Part shown: positions 7,578-16,361 of the stretch, piece after piece
Position numbering within the stretch: the first letter of the stretch is position 1
Layout of the letters: each line of letters starts with the position of its first letter
NCBI GenBank assembly: GCA_016787605.1
Contig: JAEUUE010000156.1
Location: 1 to 54,492 of the forward strand
Direction of reading: 5' to 3'
From: Cyclobacteriaceae bacterium
GTDB lineage: Bacteria > Bacteroidota > Bacteroidia > Cytophagales > Cyclobacteriaceae
DNA length: 54,492 nt
The notes under the pieces: generated by a model
Seen by the model: the letters and a program-made list of their open reading frames with translations, nothing else
The model's database searches: none
Told to the model about the DNA's origin: nothing
Position numbers and translations under genes: made by a program

Positions 7578-8147
7578 ATGAAACCGCCGACCGACACAGA
7601 CCTGGTGCGAAGGGCCAGGAATGGCGATACCCTCGCGTTTGGCGACCTGGTGAGACGGCATCGGCGATTTGTCATCAACCTGGCCTACCGCTTCCTGGCC
7701 AGCCGCGACGACGCGGAAGATGCGGCCCAGGAGGTATTTGTCAAGATGTGGCGCAAGCTGGACGGCTATCGGGAAGACAGTAAGATCACGACCTGGCTCT
7801 ATACCATGGTGACCAACCAATGCCTCGATGTACTCAAATCCCCGGCACGGAAAAGAGGCCGGGAGACCCTGTCGGCGGATGAACGCCTGCTTGTTTCTGA
7901 CCCTGGAAGCCATGAACAGGCGCGGGACCAGGAAGAGCGGCTTCAACTAGTAGCCCTCCTGGCCAGCCAGCTCCCGGAGAAGCAGCAGGCCGTATTCGTT
8001 CTGCGCGATCTCCAGGGCGCGGAAACCCAGGAGGCGGCAGAAGCCCTCGACATGTCGGCCGAAGCGATAAAGAGCAATCTCTATCACGCCCGGCTGAAGA
8101 TGAGGGAATTGATTTTGGCTTATGAAAAGGAAAAGATAAAGTCATGA
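7578..8147 (+). CDS. ECF-family RNA polymerase sigma factor
   Basis: 189 residues from the ATG at 7578 (MKPPTDTDLVRRARNGD); the frame is open further upstream but that part looks non-coding. Region 2 runs from about 10 to 80 (FRFL-like core YRFLASRDDAEDAAQEVFVKMW, then ITTWLYTMVTNQCLDVLK), and region 4 from about 125 to 180 (LPEKQQAVFVLRDLQG, EAIKSNLYHARLKMREL). Region 3 is missing, as expected for ECF factors. The stop codon overlaps the next gene's start (ATGA), and that gene encodes a zinc anti-sigma-like membrane protein, so the two form the usual sigma/anti-sigma pair. The target promoters are unknown; the adjacent sqr operon is one candidate by position only. Confidence 0.93.
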   Translation: MKPPTDTDLVRRARNGDTLAFGDLVRRHRRFVINLAYRFLASRDDAEDAAQEVFVKMWRKLDGYREDSKITTWLYTMVTNQCLDVLKSPARKRGRETLSADERLLVSDPGSHEQARDQEERLQLVALLASQLPEKQQAVFVLRDLQGAETQEAAEALDMSAEAIKSNLYHARLKMRELILAYEKEKIKS

Positions 8148-8671
8148 ATTGCGACGAAGCGAAATTACGGTTGGTGGACATTGACCAGTTGAACCAGGCT
8201 CAACTGGCCGAATTGGAGCAGCATGCGCAAACCTGTACATCCTGTGCGGAAACGCTGGCCTCGCTGCGATCGGTTATGGAGCTGACTCAACCCCTCAAAA
8301 CGATTGAGGTTCATGGGGAGAATGAAGACACCTTCCTGGAAGGAGTGATCAATAAGGTTCAGAATGAATCCGGCCGGCAGGTATGGTGGTCGCCTGGTCT
8401 GGCGAGCCAGGCAGGTAGATGGCTTGCTGCGGCTTCGCTCTTTCTAGCCGGCTTCTTCGTCTACGAGCAATTCAGCGGCGGCCAGGCCGCGGAAACGGAG
8501 TACCTGTCAAAGGGTTCCGTCCTCAACGCCAGCATATACCGGCAAGAATTGAACAAGATCCGGGACATCCAGGCTTACCGCGCGAAGCTGCTTTGTCGCA
8601 GTCCTTATCGTAAACCCGAACAGGTTGCCGATTGTGTGCGGCAGAAATTCGGCAAGACCTCTTCACTCTAA
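8144..8671 (+). CDS. Zinc-binding (ZAS-type) anti-sigma factor, membrane-anchored
   Basis: 175 residues, starting in the ATGA overlap with the sigma gene. The N-terminus carries Cys3 and the HxxxCxxC motif His27, Cys31, Cys34 of zinc-associated anti-sigma domains. A single membrane helix lies at about 91-107 (WLAAASLFLAGFFVYE), leaving about 65 residues outside the cytoplasm, with two further cysteines (LLCRSPY and VADCVRQ). The fold and position mark it as the anti-sigma factor of the upstream ECF sigma. The two extracytoplasmic cysteines could form a redox-sensitive pair, which is inference. The external domain is not a family I recognise. Confidence 0.8.
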   Translation: MNCDEAKLRLVDIDQLNQAQLAELEQHAQTCTSCAETLASLRSVMELTQPLKTIEVHGENEDTFLEGVINKVQNESGRQVWWSPGLASQAGRWLAAASLFLAGFFVYEQFSGGQAAETEYLSKGSVLNASIYRQELNKIRDIQAYRAKLLCRSPYRKPEQVADCVRQKFGKTSSL

Positions 8672-8691
8672 TCCAACTTAATCTGAGCGAT

Positions 8692-9738
8692 ATGAAAAAC
8701 TACTTTCGATTAACCCTGATGCTGGCGGTGATTGCCCTTATGGGTTGCGAAAACCCCATAGCCCAGGAAACACGGGTGCATGAGGACGGATCACTGGACA
8801 AGAGCATCATTTTTGAAAAAACCGACTCCAGCGTACTGGAGCGAAACATCTTTCATGTCGGACCGGAGAATGGCTGGAAGGTATCCGTCAGCCCGGTCAT
8901 CGACGGAAAGAATAACGACAAACTCAGGGTTCAGTTTGACAAGTCGTTTCCCTCCGCGGAAGCGATGAACGCGGAACTGGATGCGCCGTCCGATACGCTC
9001 TTCCGTGTGAAATCGTCGTTCGAGAAAAAGTTTCGTTGGTTCTACACCTACATTCGCTACAGCGAAACCTATCGGCCGCTGAACCGGTTTATGATGCTCC
9101 CTTATGATGATTTCTTCAATGCCGAAGACATGCAGTTCATCCGGCGCCTGCCTGCCGAAGGAGCGCGGATTTCGAAAGCCGATAGCGTATCGCTCCAGAT
9201 GCTCAATGTGAAGGTTGACGACTATTACGCCCGCGCGGCAATCGCCAACGAGCAGGTCGATATTCTCCGGCAGCTGTTGGTGCTGACGAATACGCGCACG
9301 TCGTTACTGGATTCCCTTGAATCCGTGCGTGAGGTCTTTTTTGAACAGCTTGAGAACGACAAGGGCGATGAGAATTTTGTCATGCGCATGACGGACTCGT
9401 TGAAAATCAAGTTTGCCGACCGGGCCAGAGCGGCCACCGTCGCCGACAGCCTCTCCGAAAGCCTGAACGCGCGACTGCAGTTCATGTCGTACGTTCGCGA
9501 CGGCCGGTACCAGGCCATGATTGAAATACCCTGGACGGTGGTGGAGACAAATGCCGATTCGGTGGTGGGAAACAGGTTGTATTGGCGTCCGCTGCAGCAC
9601 AAGTTTCTTTTCACCGACTACGAGCTTTATGCGGAGTCGCGGCAGCTGAATGTTCTGACGGCCACTCTCTCGGCAGTACTTATCGGGTTTACCCTGCTGC
9701 TTTGGATTTGGCGGGCAAGAAGGAATAAGTCGGCATAA
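8692..9738 (+). CDS. Lipoprotein with C-terminal membrane helix, third gene of the sigma operon
   Basis: 348 residues from the ATG at 8692, where a lipoprotein leader begins (MKNYFRLTLMLAVIALMGC, Cys19). The frame is open into the anti-sigma gene but without sense. The body is rich in charged residues, with helical segments around 170-290, and ends in a hydrophobic helix followed by WRARRNKSA, a positive tail that should face the cytoplasm. A lipid anchor at one end and a membrane helix at the other is unusual. It lies 20 bp after the anti-sigma gene and is probably co-transcribed. I do not recognise the family. A role in sensing an envelope signal for the sigma/anti-sigma pair is possible, from context only. 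Confidence 0.65.
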   Translation: MKNYFRLTLMLAVIALMGCENPIAQETRVHEDGSLDKSIIFEKTDSSVLERNIFHVGPENGWKVSVSPVIDGKNNDKLRVQFDKSFPSAEAMNAELDAPSDTLFRVKSSFEKKFRWFYTYIRYSETYRPLNRFMMLPYDDFFNAEDMQFIRRLPAEGARISKADSVSLQMLNVKVDDYYARAAIANEQVDILRQLLVLTNTRTSLLDSLESVREVFFEQLENDKGDENFVMRMTDSLKIKFADRARAATVADSLSESLNARLQFMSYVRDGRYQAMIEIPWTVVETNADSVVGNRLYWRPLQHKFLFTDYELYAESRQLNVLTATLSAVLIGFTLLLWIWRARRNKSA

Positions 9739-9774
9739 CGAAACCGGATAAGTTTGCTAATTTCAGATTGCGCA

Positions 9775-10353
9775 ATGACCACCTTTTACATCAAAAACAT
9801 GGTCTGCAACCGGTGCATCATGGTTGTCAGGCAGCAACTGGAAGGCCTGGGCCTGCATCCCGAGCAAGTGGTGCTGGGGGAAGTTTCTCTCAAGGAGGAT
9901 GACCTTGCCCCCGCCCAATGGGATGCGGTGGACCGAGCCCTTTCCGCGGTGGGCTTTGAGCGAATCGACGACCGGAAGTCACGCCTGATCGAGGCCATCA
10001 AGAATGAAGTCATCAAGCGCATTCACGATCCCGGGGGGCTGGACCGGAAGTCCAACTGGTCCACGTTGCTGTCCGAGGCGCTGCATTATGAGTACAACTA
10101 CCTCAGCGGGCTGTTCTCATCCGTGGAAGGAATCACCCTGGAACAGTACATCATCCGTCAGAAAATTGAGCGCGTCAAGGAGTTGTTGTTCTATGATGAG
10201 CGGAATCTCAGCGAGATCGCGCACCTGCTGGGCTATAGCAGCGTGGCGCACCTGTCGGCCCAGTTCAAGAAAGTTACCGGATTCACGCCTTCTGAATTGA
10301 AAAAATCGCGCCTCGGGGAGGGTACGCGAAAACCGGTGGACCGCATCAGCTAG
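9775..10353 (+). CDS. HMA-like metal domain fused to an AraC-type DNA-binding domain
   Basis: 192 residues from the ATG at 9775. The first about 75 residues have the heavy-metal-associated fold pattern with NMVCNRCIMVV, giving a CxxC pair at Cys11 and Cys14, and an end GFERIDD as in copper chaperones. The C-terminal half is an AraC helix-turn-helix pair: LSEALHYEYNYLSGLFSS, then NLSEIAHLLGYSSVAHLSAQFKKVTGFTPSELKK. The gene precedes copA by 119 bp in the same direction. The simplest reading is a one-protein copper sensor that binds Cu(I) with its N-terminal domain and controls copA. Similar fusions occur in other Bacteroidota genomes; I know of no experimental study. The binding site is unknown. 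Confidence 0.85.
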   Translation: MTTFYIKNMVCNRCIMVVRQQLEGLGLHPEQVVLGEVSLKEDDLAPAQWDAVDRALSAVGFERIDDRKSRLIEAIKNEVIKRIHDPGGLDRKSNWSTLLSEALHYEYNYLSGLFSSVEGITLEQYIIRQKIERVKELLFYDERNLSEIAHLLGYSSVAHLSAQFKKVTGFTPSELKKSRLGEGTRKPVDRIS

Positions 10354-10382
10354 CGTTTTTCCGCCCGACCCGGAAAGGTTGT

Positions 10383-10435
10383 AAGGGAATGCCCGTAAAG
10401 TGTAAAACGTTTCCCTGAAGTCAAGGGTATACTTG
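10383..10435 (+). promoter_or_regulatory. Candidate copA promoter/operator region
   Basis: TATACTTG at 10428-10435 matches the Bacteroidota -7 box TAnnTTTG in seven of eight positions and would give a leader of about 30 nt before copA. No good -33 box is at the expected spacing. It overlaps the dyad CAAG-GGTATA-CTTG (10422-10435). Upstream, AGGGAA (10384-10389) and TTCCCT (10411-10416) form an inverted repeat. These are candidate binding sites for the upstream AraC-type protein. Confidence 0.35.
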
Positions 10436-10472
10436 CAGTGTAATCAAACCTGCAATAGAACGCAGTCCTGCC

Positions 10473-12704
10473 ATGAAAAATGCCAAACCACGGCTGACCC
10501 GTGCCACGTTCCCGGTCCTTGAAATGACCTGTGCGGCTTGCGCCATCAGCGTGGAATCCATGTTAAAGGCGACACCGGGGGTGTCCTCCGCCTCGGTGAA
10601 CTTTGCCAACCAAACCGCCCTGGTCGAATACGATCCGGCTTCCGCCAAACCCGCCGACTTGCGGCAGGCAGTTCAATCCATCGGCTACGACCTGGTCGTG
10701 GATGTCGAAGATCCCCAGGCCGTCCAGGAAGAGGCGCGACTCAAGCACCTGCGCGAAATCCGTTTGCAGACGCTCTGGTCGGCTGCTTTGTCCATTCCTG
10801 TGGTCATACTCGGCATGTTTTTCATGGACTTGCCGTATGGCACCTACGTATCCATGGTGCTTTCTGCTCCCGTGGTATTCTGGTTTGGCCGGAATTTTTT
10901 TGTTCACGCCTGGAAGCAGGCTCGCTATGGCAAAGCCAATATGGATACCCTCGTGGCACTGTCTACAGGAATAGCCTTCCTTTTCAGTGTATTCAACACC
11001 TTCTTTCCTGAATTTTGGTATCAACGCGGGCTTCATGCCCATGTCTATTATGAGGCTGCTGCCGTGGTGATTACGTTCATCTCGCTGGGCAAGTGGCTCG
11101 AGGAGAGGGCGAAGGGGAGCACCTCGTCCGCCATCCGCAAACTGATGGGCTTGCAGCCGAAGACGGTGCGCGCGGTGGTGGACGGGACCGAAAAAGAAAT
11201 CCCCATCGCCAGCGTAAAAGTTGGATTCCTGGTCATCGTTCGCCCCGGCGAAAAGATCCCGGTCGATGGAGTTGTGTCCTCAGGCGTCTCGTTTGTCGAT
11301 GAAAGCATGATTTCCGGAGAACCTATCCCGGTCGAGAAGAAGCCGGGTGACAAGGTGTTTGCGGGGACCATCAACCAGAAGGGAAGTTTCCGTTTTGAAG
11401 CCACCAAGGTGGGCGCCGACACACTGCTGGCTCAGATTATCCGGATGGTTCAGGAAGCCCAGGGAAGCAAAGCTCCCGTGCAGCAGCTCGTGGACAAGAT
11501 CGCCGGAATATTTGTGCCTGTCGTCATGGTCATCTCCATCCTCACGTTTGCCGCCTGGATGGTGTTCGGCGGACAAGATGCATTTACCCATGCCTTGCTG
11601 ACCTCCATCACCGTGCTGGTGATCGCCTGCCCTTGTGCCCTGGGTCTGGCCACGCCCACGGCGATCATGGTGGGTATCGGGAAAGGTGCGGAACACAACT
11701 TGCTGATCAAGGACGCTGAAAGTCTCGAGCTGGGTCGTAAGGTCAATGCCATTGTTCTGGACAAGACCGGAACCATTACCGAAGGCAAGCCCGTGGTCAG
11801 GGAGGTGCGGTGGCTGGTTGAAAATCCTGCCGGCAATAACTACCCGGACATACTTTATAGTATGGAAATGCAATCCGAGCATCCCCTTGCCCAGGCGGTG
11901 GCCGACCTGCTGCTGCGCGAGGGCGCAAAGACACTACCCCTCGACGATTTCAACAGCGTGACCGGTAAAGGGGTTGTCGCCCGGTCGGGTGGCGCGGTCT
12001 ACCGGATAGGAAACCGTCAGCTGCTGTCGGAAGCCGGCCTTTCTCTTCCTCCTCATGTTGTTGAGCAGGCATCGGCCTGGGAATCCAACGCAGGTACGGT
12101 GGTCTATTTCGCCGATGAGCATCGCGTCCTCGCCATGATGGCCATCGCGGACAGGATCAAGCCTACCTCGTCGGCGGCCATCCGTGAACTTCAGGCGATG
12201 GGTATCGAAGTGCACCTGCTGACGGGCGACCAGGAAAAGGCGGCCGCGGCGGTGGCCCGGGAGACGGGTGTGCAATATGTTCGTGCCGGCGTCCTGCCGT
12301 CGGAAAAACTGGACTACGTCAAGGAATTGCAGACAAAAGGTAAGGTGGTGGCGATGGTGGGAGATGGCATCAACGACTCCCAGGCCCTGGCGCAGGCCGA
12401 TGTGAGCATCGCAATGGGGCATGGATCGGATATCGCCATGGATGTAGCGAAGATGACGCTGATTACCTCTGACCTGATGGCGATCCCCAAGGCGCTGAAA
12501 CTTTCGGCAAGAACGGTGGCAGGCATTCGGCAGAATTTGTTTTGGGCATTCATCTACAACCTCGTCGGAATCCCAGTGGCAGCGGGGCTCCTGTATCCCT
12601 TCAACGGGTTTCTCCTGGACCCGATGATTGCCGGCGCCGCCATGGCACTCAGTTCAGTGAGCGTGGTCAGCAACAGCCTGCGACTTAAGTTCACCAGGCT
12701 TTGA
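10473..12704 (+). CDS. copA: Copper-exporting P1B-type ATPase CopA
   Basis: 743 residues. One N-terminal heavy-metal-associated domain ([11 protein letters not shown], Cys20 and Cys23) precedes the membrane part. Further markers are the actuator GEPIPVEK, the intramembrane CPC motif (Cys386-Pro-Cys388), the phosphorylation site DKTGT at Asp430, the nucleotide-binding SEHPLA motif, and the hinge [11 protein letters not shown]. The conserved YN and MxxSS patterns in the last helices ([20 protein letters not shown]) are those of Cu(I)-exporting ATPases. It pumps Cu(I), and probably Ag(I), from the cytoplasm to the periplasm. It sits downstream of a metal-sensing AraC-type regulator and is followed by a strong terminator. 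Length and motifs are complete. Confidence 0.96.
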   Translation: MKNAKPRLTRATFPVLEMTCAACAISVESMLKATPGVSSASVNFANQTALVEYDPASAKPADLRQAVQSIGYDLVVDVEDPQAVQEEARLKHLREIRLQTLWSAALSIPVVILGMFFMDLPYGTYVSMVLSAPVVFWFGRNFFVHAWKQARYGKANMDTLVALSTGIAFLFSVFNTFFPEFWYQRGLHAHVYYEAAAVVITFISLGKWLEERAKGSTSSAIRKLMGLQPKTVRAVVDGTEKEIPIASVKVGFLVIVRPGEKIPVDGVVSSGVSFVDESMISGEPIPVEKKPGDKVFAGTINQKGSFRFEATKVGADTLLAQIIRMVQEAQGSKAPVQQLVDKIAGIFVPVVMVISILTFAAWMVFGGQDAFTHALLTSITVLVIACPCALGLATPTAIMVGIGKGAEHNLLIKDAESLELGRKVNAIVLDKTGTITEGKPVVREVRWLVENPAGNNYPDILYSMEMQSEHPLAQAVADLLLREGAKTLPLDDFNSVTGKGVVARSGGAVYRIGNRQLLSEAGLSLPPHVVEQASAWESNAGTVVYFADEHRVLAMMAIADRIKPTSSAAIRELQAMGIEVHLLTGDQEKAAAAVARETGVQYVRAGVLPSEKLDYVKELQTKGKVVAMVGDGINDSQALAQADVSIAMGHGSDIAMDVAKMTLITSDLMAIPKALKLSARTVAGIRQNLFWAFIYNLVGIPVAAGLLYPFNGFLLDPMIAGAAMALSSVSVVSNSLRLKFTRL

Positions 12705-12718
12705 TCAAACTGATCGTG

Positions 12719-12753
12719 AAAAAACCCGGTGACTTCAGTCTCCGGGTTTTTTT
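12719..12753 (+). terminator. Intrinsic terminator after copA
   Basis: CCCGG (12725-12729) pairs with CCGGG (12742-12746), with further pairing inside (GAC/GTC), followed by seven T residues at 12747-12753 and preceded by six A residues. It lies about 15 bp after the copA stop. Confidence 0.85.
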
Positions 12754-12827
12754 GTTATGGCAAATTCCAAGAGTGACGACTTTGATGAAACGCCGTTGAA
12801 TTATGTAAATCGGCCGTCGGCATCGGA

Positions 12828-12859
12828 CGTTTGATTGATTAAACACAAACAATCAAACG
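12828..12859. promoter_or_regulatory. Perfect 10-bp inverted repeat directly before the HMA-like gene
   Basis: CGTTTGATTG (12828-12837) and CAATCAAACG (12850-12859) are exact reverse complements separated by 12 bp. The right arm ends one base before the ATG at 12861. As DNA it could be an operator; as RNA it would place a hairpin against the start codon. No T-run follows, so it is not a terminator. Confidence 0.6.
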
Positions 12860-12860
12860 C

Positions 12861-13079
12861 ATGGAAACCATCTCACTTTCGATCCCGAGCATGAAGAGTT
12901 CTCATTGCCAACTGACGGTCACTCGCCTGGTGCAGAACGCCGGAGCGCAAGTGAAACAGGTGACCCCGGGTAATGCAGAAATCGAACTGTCTAACGGGAT
13001 CACCAAAGCCGCGGTTATTGAGGCGATAGAAAAGGGGGGCTACCCGGTTATCCAACCGGGAAGTTGCTGCGCCGCCTAA
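12861..13079 (+). CDS. Small HMA-like copper-chaperone homologue with altered metal motif
   Basis: 72 residues with the beta-alpha-beta pattern of heavy-metal-associated domains (ISLSIPSM, ATX1/CopZ-like AEIELSNGITKAAVIEAIEKGGYPV). The loop that normally reads MxCxxC is MKSSHC, so the first cysteine is Ser13 and only His15 and Cys16 remain. Two adjacent cysteines, Cys69 and Cys70, end the chain (GSCCAA). It may still bind Cu(I) with a different ligand set, or a different metal. It follows copA and its terminator, and has its own upstream inverted repeat, so it is probably a separate, regulated unit of the same copper system. Confidence 0.75.
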   Translation: METISLSIPSMKSSHCQLTVTRLVQNAGAQVKQVTPGNAEIELSNGITKAAVIEAIEKGGYPVIQPGSCCAA

Positions 13080-13160
13080 GCGCAGGCTCCATAGCTCCTG
13101 CCGTTGCCCGGGCAAATTGGCCATGAAGCGGTATTTTTACCGTGGTCAAAAAAGGAAGCC

Positions 13161-13706
13161 GTGAATCCGTATCTCCTTCCCGGGATTTCCACCGCGCGCC
13201 TCCGCTTCCGGTTACTGGAGGCGGAGGATTTCGTTTTGTGCCTGCCTTTTTTCCAGGACCCGCGGTCGCATCAATACTGGGATACACAAGGCAAGGACCC
13301 GGAGACGTTAGGCCGGGAATGGTTTGACAAGCAGATGTGGCGTTACGCCCATGGCCATGGCGGGGCGATGGCGCTCATCGAGAAGGACACGGGCAAGCTG
13401 GTGGGCTGGTGCGGGTTGCTCCTCCAGGTCGTGGACGGCGTCGAGGAGTTGGAGGTAGGATACTCCATTTTACCCGCCCACTGGAAAAAGGGCTATGCCA
13501 CGGAGGCCGCACGTCGGTGCATCCAGTTTGCCTTTGAGAATCAGCTGGCAAAATCCGTCATTTCGATCATTCAGATTCACAATTTCCCCAGTCAGCGGGT
13601 GGCCGGGAAGAACGGCCTGATTCGTGATGCGCAGACCATGCATCACGGGAACCCGGTCTACGTGTACCGGATCTATCCCAAAGACTGGACCGTCAGCCAA
13701 AGTTGA
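13161..13706 (+). CDS. GNAT-family N-acetyltransferase, RimJ/RimL type
   Basis: 181 residues from the GTG at 13161, chosen because an AGGAAG sequence lies just upstream and the family's typical opening (LPGISTARLRFRLLEAEDF) follows. It shows the acetyl-CoA fold: LVGWCGLLLQ, EVGYSILPAHWKKGYATEAARRCIQFAFE (the GYATEA loop binds the cofactor), and N-F-PSQRVAGKNGL near the end. RimJ/RimL-like proteins acetylate N-termini of ribosomal or other proteins or small amines; the substrate cannot be named here. A perfect palindrome TTGCCCGGGCAA lies upstream at 13104-13115. The gene stands alone between the copper genes and a pyruvate-kinase-like gene. Confidence 0.85.
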   Translation: MNPYLLPGISTARLRFRLLEAEDFVLCLPFFQDPRSHQYWDTQGKDPETLGREWFDKQMWRYAHGHGGAMALIEKDTGKLVGWCGLLLQVVDGVEELEVGYSILPAHWKKGYATEAARRCIQFAFENQLAKSVISIIQIHNFPSQRVAGKNGLIRDAQTMHHGNPVYVYRIYPKDWTVSQS

Positions 13707-13809
13707 TGGATGGCACCTGCGGCCATGATTTAGGTCATGGCAGAAATTCCCAAAACCTGCCATGTTAGGGATCCCGGCTAACGACGGTGTTGCCGCAATT
13801 CTTAGCACT

Positions 13810-15315
13810 ATGATGACCCTGATACCCCCTGACGTGTACACGCATGAGCGCGTGGCCGAACAGTTGGAGGACATCGGGCGGGAGATGATCGAAGCCGAGC
13901 ATACCCACGCGCCACTCCTGTCAACCTTGCATCCCAACTTCCGCCTGAGCGGTACCAATCTCATCCATTACCTCATTCTCCGAAGCAAGGAGATCCGCGA
14001 GGCGCAGGAGTACCTTCACCAGGTGGGGTTGTCGTCGCTGACCAATTCGGAGAGCCATACGCTGCACCAGGTAAAGAATGTGCTCAGCTGGCTGAGCCAC
14101 GGCAGTGCGGTCGGTTCGGGTGACCATGGCTGCGATTTTGAAACGGCACGTCGCTTGCGCCAGGCCAATGCTGAACGCCTTCTAGGCATCTTTCCTGTGC
14201 AGGACAGACCCCACATCATGGTCACTTTCTCGGCCGAGATGATGGTGGAATCGATGCTGGTGGAGCAAATGTTGAACGAAGGGATGTCGGTGGCGCGTAT
14301 CAATTGCGCCCATGACAGCGAGGAGGACTGGTTAAAAATGATCCAGGTCCTCCGGAAAGCGGAATTCAAAACGGGCAAGACCTGCAAGGTGTACATGGAC
14401 CTGGCCGGACCGAAAATCCGGATCCGGTCCATCTCCGACGCCAAGCGGAATAAACTGAATAAGCTCCCGGTCACCGAAGGTACGGAGCTGGTTTTGCGGT
14501 ATCGCGCAGGCCAGCGCAACGACAAGGAAAAGCGTGATATTCTCTACGTGGAACCCCGGGAGATTTTATATGGGGTGAAGGTGGGGGAACCGATAGTCTT
14601 TGACGACGGGAAGTTCGAGGCGACGGTGTTAAAAGTGGAGCCTGCGGCCGTCACCGTACGGATCGTCCGGATCTCCACCAAGAATCCTGTGCTGAAGCCT
14701 GAAAAGGGAATCAATCTTCCCAACTCGGATCTGGAAATTGCTGCCTTGACGGCCGAAGATCTCCGCAACATCCCTTTTGTGTGCAAATACGCCGACATGG
14801 TGGGCTACTCTTTCGTGGTGGGGCCGGGTGATGTGGAAGTGTTGCGTTCCGAGTTGGACAAGCATACCTCGGGCCGAAAGCCGGCCATCATCCTGAAGAT
14901 TGAGCGCCTGGCCGCCATTCAAAATCTTCCCGCCCTGTTGCTCAACGGCATGAAAGATGAGGCACTGGGCGTTATGATCGCGCGCGGAGACCTGGCAGTC
15001 GAGATCGGGTTTGAGCGACTCAGCGAAATCCAGGAGGAGATCCTGTGGATCTGTGAAGCTGCCCATGTGCCCGTGGTCTGGGCCACGCAGGTATTGGAAA
15101 CATTGAACAAAACGGGCTACGCCACCCGGTCGGAGATCACCGATGCGGCCATGGGAGGAAGATCCGAGTGCGTGATGCTTAACAAGGGTCCCTACATTGT
15201 GAAAGCCATCACCACCCTGGAAGACATCCTTACCCGACAGATGGGCCACATTCACAAGAAGCGGTACATCATGCGGCCCTTGAATATCGCCCGCAAGTTT
15301 CTCGACCGCGGCTGA
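13810..15315 (+). CDS. Pyruvate-kinase-like protein with N-terminal extension and no C-terminal domain
   Basis: 501 residues from ATGATG at 13810. The barrel of pyruvate kinase is recognisable from about 145: VARINCAHDSEEDW (usual RxNFSHG), MDLAGPKIR, the lysine of ILKIERLAAIQNL near 362, VMIARGDLAVEIG, ATQVLETL and TRSEITDAAMGG. The B domain lies in between. Two things differ from the classical enzyme: an N-terminal part of about 140 residues with no known relatives to me, and an end soon after the barrel, so the allosteric C-terminal domain is missing. Catalytic residues seem kept, so kinase activity is plausible, but the substrate or regulation may differ. No other glycolysis gene is next to it. 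Confidence 0.8.
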   Translation: MMTLIPPDVYTHERVAEQLEDIGREMIEAEHTHAPLLSTLHPNFRLSGTNLIHYLILRSKEIREAQEYLHQVGLSSLTNSESHTLHQVKNVLSWLSHGSAVGSGDHGCDFETARRLRQANAERLLGIFPVQDRPHIMVTFSAEMMVESMLVEQMLNEGMSVARINCAHDSEEDWLKMIQVLRKAEFKTGKTCKVYMDLAGPKIRIRSISDAKRNKLNKLPVTEGTELVLRYRAGQRNDKEKRDILYVEPREILYGVKVGEPIVFDDGKFEATVLKVEPAAVTVRIVRISTKNPVLKPEKGINLPNSDLEIAALTAEDLRNIPFVCKYADMVGYSFVVGPGDVEVLRSELDKHTSGRKPAIILKIERLAAIQNLPALLLNGMKDEALGVMIARGDLAVEIGFERLSEIQEEILWICEAAHVPVVWATQVLETLNKTGYATRSEITDAAMGGRSECVMLNKGPYIVKAITTLEDILTRQMGHIHKKRYIMRPLNIARKFLDRG

Positions 15316-15320
15316 CCGAA

Positions 15321-16307
15321 TTATTTCAGGTAGCGGGCATAATCTTCCTGGCGAGCAATGCCTACGATACCGGTATAGATCCCGCCCAGGTTGCCCATGT
15401 CTTCCACCAGGATGTCGATGGTGTTTAGTCCTTTTTTCAGGGCATCGGCGGGGATGGGGTAAGCCCGTTGCCGGTCATATGACTCGCTCCTGCCGTACGA
15501 TTTTCCGTCGTTGGTGGTGCCTATCAGTTTTCCATTGATGTACGTCTTGTCGAAGTCGTCAATCTTCCCGACCAACAGGACGAGCGGCGTCCCGGCCAGC
15601 CGGTCAGGCAGCAGGAACGTTCTCTGGTAGCGGGCGTAGCCGTCGTACTTGGCGTGACCCTGGTATTCCCACGCCTCGGGCACCATGATTTTTTTCCATT
15701 CCAGTTCCGGTTGCCCCAGCTCCATGCGCCGGATGGGCGTGAACGACCACACGCCACGCAGGTCAACGGCCAGGCGATCGTTTTCCTTGGATTTGTAGAT
15801 GCCGAGCCGGCCGTCGATAATGCCCCCGCTTAACGTCACGTCAAAGACGCGGATGGCGATCGTATTCGGTCCGGAGAAATTGATGAATTCGGCGGGGAGC
15901 GGGTATTTTCTTTCTTTGTTGTAGGCCGTCTTGAACCGGGGCGGCATAGAACCCGAAAAACCGACCAGTTTTCCGTTCACATAGACTTCATCGCAGTCGT
16001 CAATAAATCCCAGGCCGAGGTAATAGTTCACATTCTTGTCCAGCTGTCGCCCGTCAAACGTTCGGCGATACCAGGCAAACCCGTCGTAACCGTGGAACCC
16101 TTCCTCTTCCCAGGCCGACGGTGTAAACAGGGTCTCCCAGGAGGAATCATCGAATTCAGCGCTGGCCCAGGCCGGTTTGTCGTCGATGTGGAACCTCCAG
16201 GGACCCCGCAGGTCTATGACCTGGGCGGCAAGAAGGCCGGGAAGAAGAAACAAGACCAGCGTGAGCGTCCGCACAGGAATGGAGTTTTTTCGAAGGTACA
16301 ATTTCAT
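15321..16307 (-). CDS. Secreted protein with two galactose-binding-like (beta-galactosidase jelly-roll) domains
   Basis: 328 residues with a signal peptide ending about LLAAQ. Two tandem copies of the sugar-binding jelly roll found at the N-terminus of family 2 glycosidases follow: one with LRGPWRFHIDD, SAWEEEGFHGYDGFAWYRRTF and VYVNGKLVG, the other with LRGVWSFTPI, EAWEYQGHAKYDGYARYQRTF and TYINGKLIG. No catalytic barrel is present, so it should bind carbohydrate, not cleave it. It is downstream of a small secreted protein and a two-component system on the same strand. Its stop is 5 bp from that of the convergent pyruvate-kinase-like gene. Confidence 0.75.
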   Translation of the reverse strand: MKLYLRKNSIPVRTLTLVLFLLPGLLAAQVIDLRGPWRFHIDDKPAWASAEFDDSSWETLFTPSAWEEEGFHGYDGFAWYRRTFDGRQLDKNVNYYLGLGFIDDCDEVYVNGKLVGFSGSMPPRFKTAYNKERKYPLPAEFINFSGPNTIAIRVFDVTLSGGIIDGRLGIYKSKENDRLAVDLRGVWSFTPIRRMELGQPELEWKKIMVPEAWEYQGHAKYDGYARYQRTFLLPDRLAGTPLVLLVGKIDDFDKTYINGKLIGTTNDGKSYGRSESYDRQRAYPIPADALKKGLNTIDILVEDMGNLGGIYTGIVGIARQEDYARYLK

Positions 16308-16361
16308 TGAAAAAGGCGAGCGGCCCGCAGGAGGCCACCCACCCTTGACAAAACTAACCCC

